NCBI GenBank assembly: GCA_027972325.1
Contig: JAPMOS010000394.1
Coordinates: 1 to 21,497 of the forward strand
Source of the DNA: Paratrimastix pyriformis
Lineage: Eukaryota; Preaxostyla; Paratrimastigidae
Direction of reading: 5' to 3'
DNA: 21,497 nucleotides
Shown: piece after piece, positions 18,361 to 21,497 of the stretch
Layout of the letters: each line of letters starts with the position of its first letter
How positions within the stretch are numbered: the stretch's first letter is position 1
Notes under the pieces: model-generated
Databases searched by the model: none
Seen by the model: only the letters and a program-made list of their open reading frames with translations
What the model was told of the DNA's origin: nothing
Translations under genes and position numbers: made by a program

Positions 18361-19800
18361 CGCTGATGATGATGATGATGATTGGATGATGATTGGATGA
18401 TGATTGGATGATGATTGGATGATGATTGGATGATGATTGGATGATGATTGGATGATGATTGGATGATGATTGGATGATGATTGGATGATGATTGGATGAT
18501 GATTGGATGTTGATGATGGCCCGGATTCATCGTTCATGCCGACCTTCATCTGGTGTGTGGGGCCGCCGACAAGTCAACAAGGTCTACTATACGGCCAGAC
18601 GGCGCATCTTCTGCCTGGGATTCGCTGACTCGACACCCGGGTCCCCGCCTGTGGGGGACAATGGTGAAGACCTCGCCCAGCTGCGCAACCCTCCCCGGCT
18701 CGCCGTGTTCCTTTTCGAGGAGACCCTCGGCGGACCCAAAAATGCCAACTACTTGTGTAGTGGCCTGCTGAAGTCCGTGGCCCGCACACCCCAGCACCCC
18801 AGCACCCGAGAACACAGACAACACAGTGAGCATGGCGGCAGCCAACACAGACCCAGCACTCATCCGGCTCACATCGAGCAAGGACGGCGGCCGAGGAGGT
18901 TGAGGGTCAGGTGGGGCGTCACCACCGCGGCCGTGTGCACCTCGTCGCCAGCAGGACGAAGACCGCATGCTCAAAGGCCCTCGGGGGGGACTTCAGCCCC
19001 CCACCCGACACCCCAGCCAGCCAGCCCAACCAGACGCCCCTCGTAGATACTCCGGGGTCCCCAGGCTCGCGATTTCACAGCGGCGGGCGGGCGGGCGGAC
19101 CGATGGGGAGCTGCCAGTTGAGGAAGTCCACGGGGGCGGTCAGGTCGTAGTTGGAGTTGTATTCCCGCAGCCGTGAGACCAGCCGCTCGAGGAACAGCTG
19201 TGCCGCGGGCCCCCGGCACATGGCTGCCCCCGCCCCCCGCGCCCTCCATGCCCCCGTGCATCCCGTGCCCATGCCGACATAACCCACTCGCTGAGAAAGG
19301 GCCGGGGACGGGGAGAAGAGCCGTGGAGAAGGGCCGAGGAGGGGCCGAGCGACGGACCGACGGCCGCCCGCTTGCAAGTCTCGAGGACCAGGGCGTCCTC
19401 GGCCCAGGCGGTGGGTTGGCTGCAGGCGACGCGGCGGCCGAGAGGCTGCCCGGCGCGGGCAGGAGGCGCTAGCGGCGGGCTGGCGGGAGTGGCGGTGGGC
19501 GCGGGGCTGGAGCTGGGGTGGACGGGGTCGGGTGCAGGCCGCCCGCCCGGGACGGTGGGGGGTGCCGGGCACGGCCAGCCCCGGGGTCACCGAGGGCGGC
19601 GGCTGGGGGGCCGCCAGCCGCATCGACTCGTAGGCCGGCCCAGCCCAACCCCCGGAAACGGCCACCCCAGCCCAGCAGGGGTAGGGCGGGGGCAGTGGTG
19701 CGCACCTTGGGGCGGGGAAGGAGGGTGGGTAGAGCTCGATCGAGGTGCGCAGCATGTAGAACAGGAAGAGGTGGGGGCCACGGCCACGGATGGGCGCCGG
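16830..19800 (-). CDS. unidentified multi-exon gene
   Basis: A series of exon-like islands on the minus strand reads as one large, Leu-rich, probably alpha-helical protein that I do not recognise. From 5' to 3': HLFLFYMLRTSIELYP near 19780-19730; 19419-19362 (AWAEDALVLETCKRA); 19197-19101 (LFLERLVSRLREYNSNYDL, VDFLNWQLP); about 18780-18560 (EGLLEKEHGEPGRVAQLGE); 18203-18025 (GGHPLEAVGAVVRLVRTFG, QPYIGPMA); 17804-17689 (REDWGALALQL, ISQDWFRLFAILCPELLR); 17452 to about 17340 (LLTMAMVLARGANNRPMLGL, GDLVDLLADLLAQ); and, less surely, islands near 17180-17030 and 16925-16835 (FTTVTSCEVAALRRFYGDS). Three junctions join in frame: 19362 to 19197, 18025 to 17804, and 17689 to 17452, with introns starting GTCGGT, GTCGGC and GTCGGC. 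One exon has an in-frame TAG and another a one-base slip. The helical, HEAT-like look suggests a scaffold or transport protein, but that is only an impression. Confidence 0.5.
17530..17650. repeat. 12-bp GAGGATGGCGGG tandem repeat in an intron
   Basis: About ten copies of a 12-bp unit (GGGGAGGATGGC and variants) lie between the exon ending at 17689 and the one starting at 17452. Read as protein the array gives Gly-Arg-Met-Ala repeats, but it sits inside an intron. Confidence 0.9.
17811..17935. repeat. GATGATGGGCGAC-type tandem repeat in an intron
   Basis: Irregular repeats of GGGATAAACGATGATGAG followed by GATGGGCGACGATGGGCGATGAT fill the intron between exons 18203-18025 and 17804-17689 of the unidentified gene. 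Confidence 0.75.
18269..18510. repeat. compound (GAT)30 and 11-bp ATTGGATGATG array
   Basis: About thirty GAT units (18269-18360) are followed, after one interruption at CGC, by a few more and then by about twelve copies of the 11-bp unit ATTGGATGATG (18381-18510). The 11-bp unit looks as if it arose from the trinucleotide repeat. It is probably intronic in the minus-strand gene. Predicted poly-His or poly-Ser open frames here are artefacts. Confidence 0.97.
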
Positions 19801-20660
19801 GGAAGGGGATAGGTAGGGAGGAAGCACGGATGGAATGGACGGGGATGGGTGGAGCAACGGGGGGAGGGGGAAGGAAGGAGCAGGGAGGGAGCCGGAATGG
19901 ATCGGGTTCATCATCAGGATCGAACGATCAGAGCGCGGGGGAGCGAAGGAAAATGGAGTGCAGACAGTGGCGCATGGCAGAGTGATGTTCCCAGGCTGCT
20001 TGGTTTGGGGCCGAAACCACTTTTCACGTTTCATCGAGACGGTTCGCAGACCGAAACAGAAACAAACACGCTGGAAGGTGGGGAAGCGGAACAGGATGGA
20101 CTTGAAAAGGATCGGCAGACCCCAGGAGCGAGGTCACGCGAAAGTTCTTTGTTCATCTGAGCAAGGTTTCGTAGCTGTCAGTCCCACAGAGAATAGCATC
20201 CATGCGGTACCTGGGCGGATCGATCGGCAGGTGAGTCGGAGCGAGAGTCACCAGACACTTGTCAAGACGAACTGGAAAATCTCCGAAGGAAGTCAAGCTT
20301 GCGCTGGTTCGCGAAACAAGGTTATGAAAGGAGAAAGGGATGAGGTGTGAGAAACCTTCTGTAATCCCTTTTTCGAATTCCACGATTAGTTCGACCAGTA
20401 ACAGTGAACTCAAACTAGGTTAAGAGGAGACGGCGTAGGCGGAGTAGACGGGGAGAAAAAGCCTGAAAAGTTTTGCCGGCGAGACTAGTACCGCAAGGGT
20501 TCGTCATCCTGCAGGCAATGGGTTTTCTACTGTCATTCATTCATTCATTCTCGTGTTCATGGTTTTCACCCATCTTCGAAGTAGTCTTACGCGAGTGTAT
20601 CAACACGATCGTCGTGGAACCCCGTACCACACTTTCGAAAGGTCGGTCTTTGGTCTGAAC
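19801..20660. other. intergenic stretch between divergent genes
   Basis: No exon or RNA gene is visible. The sequence is less GC-rich from about 19980 to 20660 than in the flanking genes, as expected for a shared 5' region of the minus-strand gene ending near 19800 and the plus-strand gene starting near 20662. A short (CATT)4 repeat lies at 20534-20550. I see no convincing TATA box or initiator. Confidence 0.45.
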
Positions 20661-20661
20661 A

Positions 20662-21497
20662 ATGAAATTTTCGTTGGTCTCATCATCACCCTTCGGCATC
20701 GCACCGCCCACTGCACCGCCAAGTTCATTCTGTTTCTTGTATCTCATCGTTTCTCCGCCATCCCTCGGTGCGCCTCTTTTCCTCGGCTGTGGCGCTCAGC
20801 GTCGATCGCAGGCAGTGCCGGAGCTCTCAGGGCGTGCTCTTGCACCCTGGGCGCAGGATGCGATCCCTCATGTGCGTTTCTTCGCACCATCGGCACGCCA
20901 ACTTCTGGTTCGAACTGGCGCGCTGGTTCCGTCCCCACCGACGCGTTCCGCCGCCTGCCTCACCCGCCACCCCCAGGCCTCCCCGGCCCCGATCGTCGTT
21001 ATCCCGCCGGCCGGCAATGATATCAAGATCACCATGCCCCAGACCCCCACGACCACCATCGACGTGTGTGAGGACCCTCCCGCAGGTGGACCGGCTTCGA
21101 GGTCCGCATCACTCCCCTTCTCCTCCTCCTCCTCCACCGCCACCCCCACCCCCACCCACCCATCCTCCCGCGCGTACCCGAGCTGGTGGCTGGGTGGGGC
21201 TGGGCTGACGGTGCGGGGCGTCTCCAGGAGCGGCTTGCCCGGTGGGGCCACCCGTGGGGAGACTTCGACCGGTGCGACATCCGCCGCGCCCTGCCCCCTC
21301 GGGGTCCGCTCCCACACCACCCCAACACCCCAACACACCCCCATACGCGCCTGACATGCCCTCCCTTCCCACGTCGTCAGCTGCTCTGCGCCGCCCGCGG
21401 TCCCCCCGGACGCCGTACCGGCTGACCATCCACCGGCTCCTGCCGGGCATGCTGGCGCCCCGTGCGCGGACCCCACGCGCCCTCGCCCAGGCGGCCC
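20662..21497 (+). CDS. hypothetical protein, 5' part, runs off the window
   Basis: From an ATG at 20662 (MKFSLVSSSPFGIAPP) a Ser/Ala/Arg-rich, basic leader leads to PIVVIPPAGNDIKITMPQ and TTTIDVCEDPPAG near 20985-21085, which read like real protein. After one apparent base slip the frame continues through TGFEVRI. An exon at 21228-21303 (or a longer read-through from 21102) encodes ERLARWGHPWGDFDRCDIRR. It joins in frame, phase 1, across an intron starting GTCCGC (21304) and ending GTCAG (21380) to RSPRTPYRLTIHRLLPGML at the window end. The leader could be an organelle-targeting sequence. I do not recognise the family, and the start codon is a guess. Confidence 0.45.

Noticed and set aside
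17491-18549. Poly-Ser, poly-His and Gly-Arg-Met-Ala repeat proteins
   Set aside because: These are frames through the GAT, ATTGGATGATG and GAGGATGGCGGG arrays, which lie in introns of the minus-strand gene.
20040-20420. tRNA or other small RNA gene in the less GC-rich intergenic stretch
   Set aside because: I could not fold a cloverleaf or find A/B box sequences, and no known small-RNA motif was evident.

Overview
This window is nuclear DNA from a GC-rich eukaryote, most likely an alga or other protist; I cannot name the species. The evidence is a recognisable UTP25 gene (a nucleolar ribosome-assembly factor confined to eukaryotes) broken up by introns, ribonuclease-inhibitor-type leucine-rich-repeat exons separated by introns, LINE and tyrosine-recombinase element remains, and many micro- and minisatellites. 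I see no bacterial operons, rRNA, tRNA or CRISPR.

Layout. Positions 1-9430 are an accumulation of mobile-element remains. Two diverged copies of the same retroelement ORF1-like protein lie head to head (minus strand about 1487-2538, plus strand about 4720-5742). Between them are two halves of a tyrosine recombinase in the wrong order, separated by a dense cluster of perfect inverted repeats (3408-3741). A minus-strand LINE 3' portion (about 9430-6933) has an RNase H domain, a His/Cys-rich segment, a long C-terminal region and a 3' UTR with three consecutive tetraloop hairpins just before a (CA)n tail. Positions 9430-11220 hold no gene I can support. Positions 11300-13560 carry UTP25 on the minus strand, followed by a decaying array of LRR exons (13658-14332). 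A 27-copy, 52-bp G-rich minisatellite occupies 14767-16187. From about 19800 down to 16830 there is an unidentified multi-exon minus-strand gene whose introns are full of tandem repeats. A plus-strand gene begins near 20660 and runs off the right edge.

Two themes join the host genes. Where I could match exon ends in frame, the intron starts with GTC (GTCCGC, GTCGGC, GTCCCC, GTCTGC) rather than GTA/GTG, in several unrelated genes and on both strands. Several good exons also carry single-base frame slips, often in G/C runs, which points either to an unpolished long-read assembly or to widespread pseudogenes. Most long open frames in this window are composition artefacts of GC-rich or tandemly repeated DNA and are not annotated as genes.
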